From Armatimonadota bacterium (GTDB lineage Bacteria > Armatimonadota > Fimbriimonadia > Fimbriimonadales > Fimbriimonadaceae): a stretch of DNA of 64,000 nt. Position 1 is the stretch's first letter; each line of letters begins with the position of its first letter. Where the stretch lies: positions 620,001 through 684,000 of the forward strand of contig JAFDWS010000002.1 in NCBI GenBank assembly GCA_018268375.1, in the 5' to 3' direction. The notes beneath the pieces were generated by a model. The model did not search any database. It was not told where the DNA came from and worked only from the letters and a program-made list of their open reading frames with translations. This document shows, one piece after another, positions 1 through 7,480 of the stretch. The translations under genes were made by a program, and so were the position numbers.

Positions 1-166
1 AGGGATTGATCTCCCCGTACAGAATGCGCGACAGCGTCGAGGGATTGACCCCGGCGTCAAACGCCAGTCTCGACGAACCCCTGAATGCGAACCGGTCGGA
101 ATGCGCCATCACATCGAGAAACCGATTGATGGTCGGCCCGAAGGCCTGCTTAGGTTGGTTGTTCAT
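1..166 (-). CDS. Helix-turn-helix DNA-binding protein, C-terminally truncated by window edge
   Basis: The reverse strand reads from an ATG at 166-164 to the window edge with no stop, giving 55 residues. After a short leader come FLDVMAHSDRFAFRG and then RLAFDAGVNPSTLSRILYGE, a good XRE/lambda-repressor type helix-turn-helix with the recognition helix in NPSTLSRIL. It is a probable DNA-binding regulator, divergent from the recombinase unit that starts to its right. The rest of the protein and any effector domain lie outside the window. An overlapping ATG four bases upstream (170) is out of frame. Confidence 0.6.
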   Translation of the reverse strand, partial: MNNQPKQAFGPTINRFLDVMAHSDRFAFRGSSRLAFDAGVNPSTLSRILYGEINP

Positions 167-280
167 GCATCCATGAGAACACGCCGGAAAAAAGGCTAGC
201 AAGAAGTCGTGCGTCGATGCAAATTTGCGCATCGTCGTTCCTTCTTTTTCCGATTACGCCGATCGGCTATTTTCGCTGGG

Positions 281-592
281 ATGAAGCTTCCAGAGGTTCC
301 AAATACTGCAGACCCGCCTTCTGGACCTTGGTCCGAGTCGCCGGTCCCGCTACTCTCAAGCCGTGAAGGTAGGTGGGATGATCTTTCATTTGGAATTCCT
401 TCTCCCACGGCGGACGGGATTGAACGGATGAAGGCAATTATTGGGTCGAAGAGAGGAAGCGCTGCCACGGACGCCGAAGCTGAAGACGCCCTTCGACGGG
501 TCATCACCATCGTCTACTACTACAACCTAATCCACCAAGGATGCTTCGATACGGGCTCTACACTCGAAAGTCGCACGACGACAAAAAGCTGA
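281..592 (+). CDS. Small recombinase-associated protein (unit 1 copy)
   Basis: 103 residues from the ATG at 281; an in-frame GTG at 209 would add 24 basic residues, and neither start has a strong ribosome-binding site. I recognise no family. The core, SFGIPSPTADGIERMKAI and DAEAEDALRRVITIV, recurs at 2264-2440 (frameshifted), 5697-5890 (intact, fused to a recombinase domain) and 15650-15745 (remnant), so it is a conserved partner of this recombinase type. Its 3' end overlaps the recombinase start at 541 by 52 bases in another frame, which suggests translational coupling. A role as DNA-binding accessory or directionality factor is a guess from position only. Confidence 0.55.
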   Translation: MKLPEVPNTADPPSGPWSESPVPLLSSREGRWDDLSFGIPSPTADGIERMKAIIGSKRGSAATDAEAEDALRRVITIVYYYNLIHQGCFDTGSTLESRTTTKS

Positions 593-2220
593 CGGAGAAA
601 TCCACGGGCGAGCAGCTCGTCGAATGTCGGGCATTGGCACAGAGGGATGGGTTGAGAATCGAGTGGGATTGTGAGGAAAGCAAGTCGGCAAAGTACCCTG
701 GACAGAGAGCTCACTACACCCAGCTGATCCGCCTTGTCGAAAGAGGCAAGATCGACGCCATCCTTTGTTGGCACGTCAACCGGTTGGTCAGGAACATGGA
801 GGAAGGCGGAAAGCTCGTCCAGCTCCTGATCGACGGACACATTAAAGAAATCCGTACCCCGCACTCCGTCTATCGAAGCGGTGAGAACATCCTTGCCGTG
901 GTCATCGAGGCGGCGAGCGCCACCCAGCACAGTATCGACCTTGTGAACACGGTGAAGCGCGCGGCGCGCGGCAACTTTCAAGCCGGAGGGTGGAACCACA
1001 AGGCCCCTCCTGGTTACAGGAATGTGAGAGACCCACTGAACAGCAAGCGCGGCCAGATCGAGCTCGATTCGGAGCGCTCTCCTTTGATTCGCAAGGCCTG
1101 GGATCTCTTTCTAACTGGCGAGTACAGCATTGCCGCCGTGACAGAGAAGTTGGAAGCCTGGGGGTTCCGCAATCGACAGAGTCTCAACCGTCCGGCTCGG
1201 CCCATCAAGTACATGGCTGTTCGAGCACTGTTCCGCAACCCTTTTTATGCTGGATTTGTTTGTGAACATGGAGAACTCGTCAGTGGGCGACACACTGCTA
1301 TGGTCACGGTCGCAGAGTTCCAACAGGCCCAGAGGCTCATTGATCAAAGGAGCTTTCGTGCCACTCGCGTCCATTTTCACCCCTATGCTGGATTGATGAA
1401 GTGCGGTTATTGCGGCCAGTTCGTTACGGCAGAGGTCAAGAAGCTTAGAACGGGGCCGTGGGAGGTCTATCACTGCTCCGACTCTTACAACAAGTGTACG
1501 CAACAGGGCTTGTCGATGGCTAAAGTTGAGGAACAAATGCTGAGATCCCTTGACAGTGTCACGATCTGTCGAGAGGCGCTTCAGGAGGGGATCCGAGAGA
1601 TACGACAAGGCCTGGCGCAACAACGAGCAGAGTTGGCGGCAAGGGACGAGCAACGGTCGCGGGCCAAAGCCGGTGTCGAATCAAGGTTGCAGCGGCTCAC
1701 GGAGATGTGGGTGTCGGGCCTGCTTTCCGACCAAGCGCGCTACAAATCTCTGGAGGCAACTTTGCTGTCTGAGAAGGAACATCTGACTCTCGCGGTTGCA
1801 GAAGACAGCTCAAGCTTTGAGAGGGCTGAATACAACGTGGCGGCCGCTGAGTTCCTGCTCCGGTGTCCAAAGGAACATTTGTCGAAAGCCCCCGCGCAAG
1901 TCAAGCGCTCGGTGGCGAATTGCTATGGCGAGTTCATTTTCTATGGTGCTGACAAGCGAATTCAATTCCTGCCGCATCCTTGCCTTCGAGAAATAGTGAC
2001 TGTCCTGAAGAAGAAATCGGGTTCGCTCGAACCACCAGAGTCAAGCTCTAGGAGCCAAAAGCAAGCCGTTTTCCGCGAACGACTTGCTTTTGGTGGACGA
2101 AACACAAGCGGAATCGAACTCACAGAGCCGTTTTTCCTTGCATTAACGAGTGAGGATTTGACACTGCCGCCTGGATTTGAGCTTGAATCGGCGGCACTGG
2201 GCTTGCAGAGGGCGACATGA
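541..2220 (+). CDS. Large serine recombinase
   Basis: 559 residues with the full order of a large serine recombinase. The resolvase catalytic domain opens with LRYGLYTRKS, placing the nucleophilic serine at residue 11, and continues with the arginine-rich WHVNRLVRN motif. A recombinase domain follows (VKRAARGNFQAGGWNHKAPPGY through FRNPFYAGFV). Next is a zinc ribbon (CGYCGQF with a second Cys pair in YHCSDSYNKC), then a long coiled coil of about 100 residues. The last 42 residues (GGRNTSGIELTEP onward) form a tail whose DNA recurs three more times in the island. It presumably integrates or excises the island or its cassettes. It starts at an ATG preceded by AAGG inside the small upstream gene. 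It appears intact. Confidence 0.93.
   Translation: MLRYGLYTRKSHDDKKLTEKSTGEQLVECRALAQRDGLRIEWDCEESKSAKYPGQRAHYTQLIRLVERGKIDAILCWHVNRLVRNMEEGGKLVQLLIDGHIKEIRTPHSVYRSGENILAVVIEAASATQHSIDLVNTVKRAARGNFQAGGWNHKAPPGYRNVRDPLNSKRGQIELDSERSPLIRKAWDLFLTGEYSIAAVTEKLEAWGFRNRQSLNRPARPIKYMAVRALFRNPFYAGFVCEHGELVSGRHTAMVTVAEFQQAQRLIDQRSFRATRVHFHPYAGLMKCGYCGQFVTAEVKKLRTGPWEVYHCSDSYNKCTQQGLSMAKVEEQMLRSLDSVTICREALQEGIREIRQGLAQQRAELAARDEQRSRAKAGVESRLQRLTEMWVSGLLSDQARYKSLEATLLSEKEHLTLAVAEDSSSFERAEYNVAAAEFLLRCPKEHLSKAPAQVKRSVANCYGEFIFYGADKRIQFLPHPCLREIVTVLKKKSGSLEPPESSSRSQKQAVFRERLAFGGRNTSGIELTEPFFLALTSEDLTLPPGFELESAALGLQRAT
2055..2093 (+). repeat. 11-bp perfect inverted repeat before the recombinase tail (hairpin A, copy 1)
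   Basis: CCAAAAGCAAG at 2055-2065 is the exact reverse complement of CTTGCTTTTGG at 2083-2093. It lies inside the recombinase coding region immediately before the repeated tail. Different stem-loops occupy the equivalent place at 5481-5499 and 10576-10599, so a structure, not a sequence, seems to be kept. Confidence 0.6.
2092..2220 (+). repeat. Recombinase-tail repeat, copy 1 (within intact gene)
   Basis: These 129 bases encode the last 42 residues of the recombinase plus stop. They match 10619-10747 at about 90% by eye, and 5522-5653 and 15480-15607 more distantly. The reverse strand contains GTTCGATTCC, the consensus of a tRNA T-arm, followed by CCACCA, but no tRNA fold is possible. It could be a trace of an attachment site. 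Confidence 0.75.
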
Positions 2221-2231
2221 AGGGAGATTGT

Positions 2232-2259
2232 ATGGGCACCTTAGTATCTAACTGCCCAT
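2232..2259 (+). repeat. Hairpin B following tail copy 1
   Basis: ATGGGCA (2232-2238) pairs with TGCCCAT (2253-2259) around a 14-base loop, directly after the recombinase stop. A different 7-bp stem, GGCAGTT/AACTGCC, sits at the same relative place in the next unit (5668-5689), which looks like compensatory change. Confidence 0.5.
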
Positions 2260-2263
2260 CCCC

Positions 2264-2440
2264 ATGCGTGAATCAAACGGCTTCAACGAAGACTTTTCAT
2301 TTGACATTCCAAGCCCAACGCCCGAGGGCACCAAGCGGATGAAGGCAATCATCGAGGAGAAGCGCGGTGAGCGATGCCGAAGCAGAGGATGCTTTGAGGC
2401 GGATCATCACCATCCTCTGGCACTTCAACAACATTCATAA
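2264..2440 (+). pseudogene. Frameshifted copy of the small recombinase-associated gene (unit 2)
   Basis: From the ATG at 2264 the reading frame gives NEDFSFDIPSPTPEGTKRMK, the same motif as at 281-592 and 5697. The frame then shifts by comparison with the intact copy around GCGGTGAGCGATGCC (2364-2378), where several bases are missing. The continuation DAEAEDALRRIITILWHFNN lies in the frame that opens at 2367. The gene is broken unless it uses programmed frameshifting, for which I see no slippery sequence. Confidence 0.6.
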
Positions 2441-2502
2441 CGAATCTTTGCGTGAACGCGGAGATTCTGGCAGCGAGGCTGCCAGCAAAGGAGAGTTAGG
2501 TC

Positions 2503-2832
2503 ATGAACCAAACAACACCCAATCCAAGCGCCCTGGTGGAGCGACGGGCACAAAGGATTCAGCGACTGAGGCAGACCATGGCGGTGAAGCGAGCGGCCCG
2601 CCAGGTGAGCGGACGGTTGCCGCTCGGCTACTGCGTGAGCCGGGTTAACGGCGTATCTGCTGCGGTGGAGGATCCAGACACGATGCGGCTCTTGGCCGAA
2701 GCCAGGGAGATGCAGGTGCGGGGCGTCTCGATCCGGGCGATCAGGCGCTACCTGACCGAGAAGGGCTTTCGGGGTCGGAGTGGAAAACCGATTAGCATCT
2801 CGGGGCTCTGGAAAACCCTCCAGAAACTTTGA
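2503..2832 (+). CDS. Stand-alone recombinase-domain protein (no catalytic domain), unit 2
   Basis: 109 residues from an ATG preceded by AAAGGAGAG at good spacing. The sequence corresponds to the recombinase (DNA-binding) domain of serine recombinases: KRAARQVSGRLPLGY, then EDPDTMRLLAEAREMQVRG, then IRRYLTEKGFRGRSGKPIS. It has no resolvase domain, zinc ribbon or coiled coil. It is about 78% identical by eye to residues 95-190 of the protein at 5697-6269, and both stay open while the surrounding copies decay, so it is probably expressed and binds DNA. It ends 23 bases from the convergent CD-NTase gene. Confidence 0.65.
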   Translation: MNQTTPNPSALVERRAQRIQRLRQTMAVKRAARQVSGRLPLGYCVSRVNGVSAAVEDPDTMRLLAEAREMQVRGVSIRAIRRYLTEKGFRGRSGKPISISGLWKTLQKL

Positions 2833-2855
2833 ATCGACGCACATCAAGCACAAGC

Positions 2856-4208
2856 TCAGATGATGATCACGTCTTGACGGTCTCTCGCAACACAGACACC
2901 GTTCTTGACCACGTACGCCTCAACAAAGTGGGGGCCAATGAATGCTGTTGGTTCGAGTTGCTTCCACTTGCGACCACTCTCCTCGATCTGGCCCCTGATC
3001 GTGTCCAACTCTTGAGCCTTATTACCTCGATTCAAGACCTTCCAATAGATCCTGTGCGGCTCAGGAACATTGCACACCTCAACCTGGAACTGGATTTTTC
3101 GGCCTCGTCGAACCTTGTTTCCACGGTCGTGCAGATAGTAGGCACCCATACCTCCCAGCTTGCTAACGCGACCGCTGATTCGGAATCGATACCTGACATC
3201 GATTGCAAGCGGTATGCCGACGTCCCTAACAAGATCTTGTTCCGTGTTGTGGTAAGGAACGGGCAATGTGGTGGAGAGCCTAACAAGCTCAGTGGCCTGC
3301 TTTGTCACAGGCTTTTTGAATCCGCTGCCAAAGACCCGTTGCCACTTCGAGATGCTACTTTCGAGGTCTGTGTCAATCCAGGCATCGTCAATCCAGTCCG
3401 CGTATCGGATCATTGCGGTACGGAACGCCGTGTATCCCTCTTGGTTCCAGCGATCGCTTAAGTTCTCCCCGGTTCCGCTGGGATCTGAGATCGTCGGCAG
3501 GGTCAAACGGGGTTCAAGGTAGGCCTTGAGGGAGTTCATTACTGACCGCAAAGTTGTGGGAACGTCCGAATAGCAGCCTGGATCCGACAGCTCCGCTGCA
3601 TCGTCAACGCGCTCTCCTAGGAGCACATTTAGCACAATCGACTTCACGTCGAAGGTCGTTTTGAAGTCTCGGAGATACTTCAGTAAGCGAATCACTGGTA
3701 CGAGGTTGCGGCTAGCACTTTTGTTCCTCTCGTTGAGCCAGGCGTTATAACCCTCCGGATCCGTGAGTTCAAAAGTGTTCTCGTGGCGATTTGTGACCCA
3801 CTTCAAGCCGTGGCGATCGAGGAACGGGACGACGTCTATATGAAAGTCTCCCGCGTAATTGATGGTCACGCAACGCGTGCGTCGGCTGGCTTTGTCTTTG
3901 TAGATACCGCTCGCTCGAAAGCACTGCCAGAGGTTTTCAACGTAGTCGGCGGCCTCCCACTCCGGAAACTCCTCAACATATAGAAGGAGATCTGCGTCAA
4001 AATCGTCGCTTTGCCTGACCGGCTGAATGATTGTTTTGTGGGCATACGATCCCTGTGGAATAACATCGATGAAGTTGTCTGTGAATGTCGAGCTGCCCTC
4101 CAAGAAGCCCGTGATGGCCTCGACATGATCGTTTAGTCTCGCCAATCGAGCCGAATCTAGGTTGACCTCGGTTTCGAGAAATGCCTTGAAATAGTCTAAG
4201 AGTTTCAT
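2856..4208 (-). CDS. CBASS cyclic-oligonucleotide synthase (CD-NTase) with AGS-C sensor domain
   Basis: 450 residues. The pol-beta nucleotidyltransferase core has GSY at 53-55, the metal-binding DxD at 71-73 in DDFDADLLLYV, and the third acidic residue at 125 in FHIDVVPF. The last ~110 residues (NKVRRGRKIQFQVEVCNVPEP, GPHFVEAYVVKNG, ARDRQDVII) match the adenylyl/guanylyl and SMODS C-terminal sensor domain. After phage sensing such enzymes make cyclic oligonucleotides that activate an effector. Here that is the upstream HNH-SAVED gene, whose stop overlaps this ATG (ATGA). There are no Cap2/Cap3 or Cap7/Cap8 genes, so this is a minimal two-gene CBASS. The clade and nucleotide product cannot be told by eye. 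Confidence 0.92.
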   Translation of the reverse strand: MKLLDYFKAFLETEVNLDSARLARLNDHVEAITGFLEGSSTFTDNFIDVIPQGSYAHKTIIQPVRQSDDFDADLLLYVEEFPEWEAADYVENLWQCFRASGIYKDKASRRTRCVTINYAGDFHIDVVPFLDRHGLKWVTNRHENTFELTDPEGYNAWLNERNKSASRNLVPVIRLLKYLRDFKTTFDVKSIVLNVLLGERVDDAAELSDPGCYSDVPTTLRSVMNSLKAYLEPRLTLPTISDPSGTGENLSDRWNQEGYTAFRTAMIRYADWIDDAWIDTDLESSISKWQRVFGSGFKKPVTKQATELVRLSTTLPVPYHNTEQDLVRDVGIPLAIDVRYRFRISGRVSKLGGMGAYYLHDRGNKVRRGRKIQFQVEVCNVPEPHRIYWKVLNRGNKAQELDTIRGQIEESGRKWKQLEPTAFIGPHFVEAYVVKNGVCVARDRQDVIII

Positions 4209-5410
4209 TCTTGATTAATGGCGATCACTGGTTCGAACTGAGCCCCGAGCCTTTCATAAACCACGACCTCCGGCTGAACGTGCCGCATCAAGTGGCGGCC
4301 TGTTGCTATGGCCGCTGTGATCGGCACTGCCGGCATCAAGTGGATTGACCGAGTTTTGGATCGCTCGTCCTCTAGGAAAGAAAGAAAATCCTGATAGCAC
4401 CGCGCAAACGCGTCGAGCGTTGCTCGAGACCGAAAGAGGTTCGGGTTAGGCGTAGTGTTGATTGGTCGCATTTCAAAGACGGATGTGTCGCTGAGGTGCA
4501 AAGGAACGTCGTCTAAAGAAACTCGGCCGCTGAGGGACATGAGGAGGGTTATTTTGGAATCGGAAGTGCCTTCGCGGACAAGCTCCCACTCAAAGCCGAC
4601 CGGCTGTCCATCTTCTGGCCACACCCAGCCCTCGGCGTCACCGCGGTGCTTTTGGTAGAGCTCGATCGGAACCTTATCATCGAGCTCGAAGCCCAGCAAA
4701 ATCAAAAAGGGGATTCTTGCGAAAGCGAAGACGGAGAGGTGTCGAACCTCCTTGTCATGCACAAACGAAGAAATGCGTTCTGCCAGCTTCCGGATTTGCG
4801 TTGTTCCGACCCTCCAGTAGCTTTCCCCACTTTCTTCTGGATCGCCCAGCGAGCCAAGGTTAAGTTCGATTGTATGCCTATCCGGAGCGAGCGGAAACTT
4901 CGCATATCGCCCGTCGCCTTCATAGACCGCTTTCAAGGCCGACTGTCTCGAAAGCTCTGGAATCGAACCCCTAATCGACCCGAACACTCGCAGCACCGCC
5001 GTCTCCCGGTCTGGTTCCAGGCCAGTTAAATGAAAGATCCGCTCTTCATGATCTTTCTTCATCTGAAGCAGCAGATCTTCCGGATAGTCGTCTCTGGTCC
5101 CAGGATGATCCACTGTGGTGTGGCAAGGCTGGCAAAGCAGAATTAGGTTCTCAGCCTCGTTACGTTCGCTGACCGGTACATTGGAGTCGGCTCGCGGTGA
5201 CTTGCCAGAGCCTTTCCACCCTGCAATATGTGCCCGTTCACCGAGATTGATCGGTCGCTCGAAGTAGGGCTCTTCAAGTAGATATGTATTGCACCGAGCG
5301 CAACGTCCTCCGGATCGAACCCACAGCTCCAAGGTTGCCCTGGTTCCAATATATCGGGTGGCCTCGTTGTCCGCGTTTGATACGCTCTCGTCTTCTGAAG
5401 AATTGCTCAT
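4205..5410 (-). CDS. cap5: CBASS effector Cap5: HNH endonuclease fused to SAVED domain
   Basis: 401 residues. The N-terminal HNH nuclease has zinc-type Cys pairs C37/C40 and C93/C96, catalytic AHIAGW (H61), and the NLILLCQPCHTTVDH signature at 88-102. The C-terminal ~200 residues fit a SAVED domain, which binds the cyclic nucleotide made by the CD-NTase and makes the nuclease assemble and degrade DNA. It is first in a two-gene operon; its TGA overlaps the CD-NTase ATG by four bases. The ATG at 5410-5408 is preceded by AGAAGGA, and a TATACT -10 element lies 25-30 bases upstream. It looks complete and in frame. Confidence 0.92.
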   Translation of the reverse strand: MSNSSEDESVSNADNEATRYIGTRATLELWVRSGGRCARCNTYLLEEPYFERPINLGERAHIAGWKGSGKSPRADSNVPVSERNEAENLILLCQPCHTTVDHPGTRDDYPEDLLLQMKKDHEERIFHLTGLEPDRETAVLRVFGSIRGSIPELSRQSALKAVYEGDGRYAKFPLAPDRHTIELNLGSLGDPEESGESYWRVGTTQIRKLAERISSFVHDKEVRHLSVFAFARIPFLILLGFELDDKVPIELYQKHRGDAEGWVWPEDGQPVGFEWELVREGTSDSKITLLMSLSGRVSLDDVPLHLSDTSVFEMRPINTTPNPNLFRSRATLDAFARCYQDFLSFLEDERSKTRSIHLMPAVPITAAIATGRHLMRHVQPEVVVYERLGAQFEPVIAINQE

Positions 5411-5445
5411 AATTCCTTCTACAGGTGTAGACGTCAGTATACATA
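5411..5445 (-). promoter_or_regulatory. Putative promoter and ribosome-binding site of the CBASS operon
   Basis: On the minus strand TGTATACT (5443-5436) fits a -10 box, and AGAAGGA (5420-5414) is the ribosome-binding site for the ATG at 5410. No convincing -35 is visible. An identical TATACT core lies just upstream of the caspase-helicase start in the next cassette. Confidence 0.45.
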
Positions 5446-5480
5446 CTCTGGTCGCATGTGCGAATACTTGCGAACGAAAA

Positions 5481-5509
5481 AGGGGCCTGTTCGGCCCCTG
5501 TTCGTTTTT
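5481..5509. terminator. Terminator-like hairpin between tail repeat and CBASS promoter (hairpin A, copy 2)
   Basis: AGGGGCC (5481-5487) pairs with GGCCCCT (5493-5499) around TGTTC. A T-run (GTTCGTTTTT) follows on the plus strand and AAAAA precedes it, so it can terminate in both directions. It would shield the CBASS promoter from outside transcription. Confidence 0.6.
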
Positions 5510-5521
5510 GCAGTTTACTTT

Positions 5522-5653
5522 GGTGGGAGAGAATCAAACGGAATCGAAGTCCCAGAGTCACTTTTCGTTGCGTTGGCGTCCGATGATTTGACACTTCCGC
5601 CGGGGTTCGAGATAGAAGCAGCCGAGAACCCGGACTTGCGGAGGACAGCATGA
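5522..5653 (+). repeat. Recombinase-tail repeat, copy 2
   Basis: These 132 bases keep an open frame, GGRESNGIEVPES then DDLTLPPGFEIEAA, ending in TGA at the position equivalent to the recombinase stop. No recombinase body precedes it; instead the CBASS cassette does. The reverse strand has CTTCGATTCC, one base off the other three copies. Confidence 0.75.
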
Positions 5654-5664
5654 GGGAAGAGGCT

Positions 5665-5691
5665 GAGGGCAGTTCACAAGTTAACTGCCTC
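5665..5691 (+). repeat. Hairpin B following tail copy 2
   Basis: GGCAGTT (5668-5674) pairs perfectly with AACTGCC (5683-5689). With one bulged G the stem extends to GAG/CTC. It occupies the same place as ATGGGCA/TGCCCAT at 2232-2259, with a different stem sequence. Confidence 0.5.
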
Positions 5692-5696
5692 ACCTT

Positions 5697-6269
5697 ATGG
5701 TTGATCCCAAATCCTACGACGAGTTCTTGTTCCTCATGCCTCAGCCAACGCCCGAGGGCACCGAGCGGTTGAGGAAGATCATGGAGGAGCGGCGGGGACA
5801 ACCGGTCTCAGATGCAGTTGCCGAGGAGGCGCTGCGACGAGTGATCACATTAGTCTGGCACCTCCATGGGCTTGACCAAGGATCGTTGCGTGAAATGAGC
5901 GTTGGTGGCACTGACCAAGCTGGAGAAACACACTTACCACATGAACCAAACAACGCATCAAGCAAGACCCTGGCCGAGCGCCGGGCGCAGCGCATTCAGA
6001 AACTGAGCAAGACGATGGCGGTGAAGCGAGCGGCCGGACAGGTGACTGGCCGGTTGCCATTGGGCTACACCGTGATCCAGGTTAACGGCGTTTCAGTTGC
6101 AGTTGAGGATCCAGACACGATGAAGCTCCTTGCTGAAGCGAAGGAGATGCAGGTGCGAGGCGTGCCGCTCCGAGCGATTCGTCGGTATCTGACGGAGAAG
6201 GGATTTCGTGGCAGGAACGGGAAGCCGATCAGCGTAACTGGGCTCTGGGAGACCTTAAATAAGGTGTAA
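5697..6269 (+). CDS. Fusion of small recombinase-associated protein and recombinase domain (unit 3)
   Basis: 190 residues. Positions 1-66 are the small associated protein (FLMPQPTPEGTERLRKIM, DAVAEEALRRVITLVWH). Positions 95-190 are a recombinase DNA-binding domain (KRAAGQVTGRLPLGY, EDPDTMKLLAEAKEMQVRG, TEKGFRGRNGKPIS). In unit 1 the small protein and a full recombinase are separate overlapping genes; in unit 2 the domains are separate and the small gene is frameshifted. Here they make one intact frame with no resolvase catalytic domain. It follows tail copy 2 and hairpin B and converges on the TIR gene 144 bases away. A DNA-binding role at cassette boundaries is inference. Confidence 0.65.
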   Translation: MVDPKSYDEFLFLMPQPTPEGTERLRKIMEERRGQPVSDAVAEEALRRVITLVWHLHGLDQGSLREMSVGGTDQAGETHLPHEPNNASSKTLAERRAQRIQKLSKTMAVKRAAGQVTGRLPLGYTVIQVNGVSVAVEDPDTMKLLAEAKEMQVRGVPLRAIRRYLTEKGFRGRNGKPISVTGLWETLNKV

Positions 6270-6343
6270 GTGCTCGAGCAGGTAGCTGCCACCCTAGGCT
6301 GCTTTCCGCTCGAGACGGCAAGAAGAACACTCCGGTCTATCCA

Positions 6344-6367
6344 GGTTGTAGTCCAAAAACCACAACC
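6344..6367. terminator. Weak hairpin between convergent genes
   Basis: GGTTGT (6344-6349) pairs with ACAACC (6362-6367) between the convergent unit 3 recombinase-domain gene and the TIR gene. A short A-run lies in the loop. It is only a possible shared terminator. Confidence 0.3.
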
Positions 6368-6413
6368 AGTTGCGAAAATGTGACCTAACAATAAGTGCGC
6401 TGCAGGGATGGCC

Positions 6414-7451
6414 TCATTGGGGAATCTTTCTCAAGGAAGCGAGTAATGCTCCCAACGCAGATTGGTACTCCACCGATTCAGGAACCAATCCTGCAAAGTT
6501 CAGAATATGAACTCGCCTGACATCTGGCACCCAATTCTCTGCCCACTGTTTCGTGACCACTTTTTCCCTGGCAGCCTCTAGGAACTCCTCACTGAGAATG
6601 TGGTCATCCAGCATGATTGGAAAGAGCTTTTGCTCTCCGGAAGTTCGCTGCTCCTTAACGGCGGCCAGGATTTCATCAACGACATTATCGCGATACAGTG
6701 AGTTTCGTGAGCAAACCAAAATCAATTTGTCGTGAGACTTGATCGCTGTTCTTATCTGCTGCTTCCATTCCCGGCCTACAAGCAAGCGATCCTTGTAGTG
6801 CCAGCAGCTCACATTATGTGAACGTAGATCCTCAACCAGTCGCTTTGCAAACGGTAGGTCCGCTTCAGCATGCGAGACAAAACAACTCAAAAACGAGCTG
6901 CCGTAGATTTCTCGAAAAACTTCAATCTCCCTTGCGGTATAGCCGCAACGAGCTAGAAATTCTTTTGGCAAAGTCGCTACGCTGCAAGAAATCGTTTCTC
7001 GATCCAAAGATGTTGAGCCGGTTGCCGCTGCAGTTTCTAGCCCAGTGGCGCTACCAAGTCCCCAGCACTCGCAAAACGCAGTCTCATTTAGCGAAGCTTG
7101 ATCCATCGCTGCTTCGTCAAACGAGCACCATCGGAAGGATAGACCTATTAGATCCGTGGCTCTCAGATTGCAACCCTCGAAGCTGACGCCCCACACCGAG
7201 GCATCCCGAAGCGTAGCCCCTCGAAGATTGCTCCTCTTGAACGATGCGTTCCCTAATTCCGCCCCCGACAGGTCAGCGCCCTCCAAGTTGGTTCCGCCAA
7301 AGTCGGCATAAAACAAGTTCGTTCCCCGAAGGTCGGCACCTGCAAGGTTAAGCCCAACAAACCTAGTATCTTCTGAACCCATGCCGGAAAGATCTGCTGC
7401 ATCGACTTCGAGCAATACCTGCCCAGACTCTTTGTGGCGAATGATTGTCAT
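6414..7451 (-). CDS. Pentapeptide-repeat protein with C-terminal TIR domain
   Basis: 345 residues. Positions ~30-125 are pentapeptide repeats of the A(D/N)LxG type (LNLAGADLRGTNLFYADF and onward), a right-handed beta-helix. Positions ~186-315 are a TIR domain: SSFLSCFVSHAEAD, a CWHYKD loop, LILVCSRNSLYRDN, then DEIL, with E260 at the position of the NADase glutamate. In known bacterial TIR defence proteins this domain cleaves NAD or makes a cyclic ADP-ribose signal; the helix probably senses or scaffolds. It is the second gene of an operon, 29 bases after the caspase-helicase stop, and starts at an ATG preceded by GAAAGAAG. It is most likely the effector of that pair. Confidence 0.85.
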   Translation of the reverse strand: MTIIRHKESGQVLLEVDAADLSGMGSEDTRFVGLNLAGADLRGTNLFYADFGGTNLEGADLSGAELGNASFKRSNLRGATLRDASVWGVSFEGCNLRATDLIGLSFRWCSFDEAAMDQASLNETAFCECWGLGSATGLETAAATGSTSLDRETISCSVATLPKEFLARCGYTAREIEVFREIYGSSFLSCFVSHAEADLPFAKRLVEDLRSHNVSCWHYKDRLLVGREWKQQIRTAIKSHDKLILVCSRNSLYRDNVVDEILAAVKEQRTSGEQKLFPIMLDDHILSEEFLEAAREKVVTKQWAENWVPDVRRVHILNFAGLVPESVEYQSALGALLASLRKIPQ

Positions 7452-7480
7452 ACTTCTTTCATGGAATCGATTTTCCAGGA

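Noticed and set aside
2092..2220. Possible tRNA gene on the reverse strand (GTTCGATTCC ... CCACCA)
   Set aside because: The T-stem arms (GTGAG and CCGCT) do not pair and no anticodon or D arm is found in the 70 bases before it.
5456..5653. 65-residue open frame as an independent gene
   Set aside because: Its first part runs through a terminator hairpin with no ribosome-binding site; only the recombinase-tail part is conserved.
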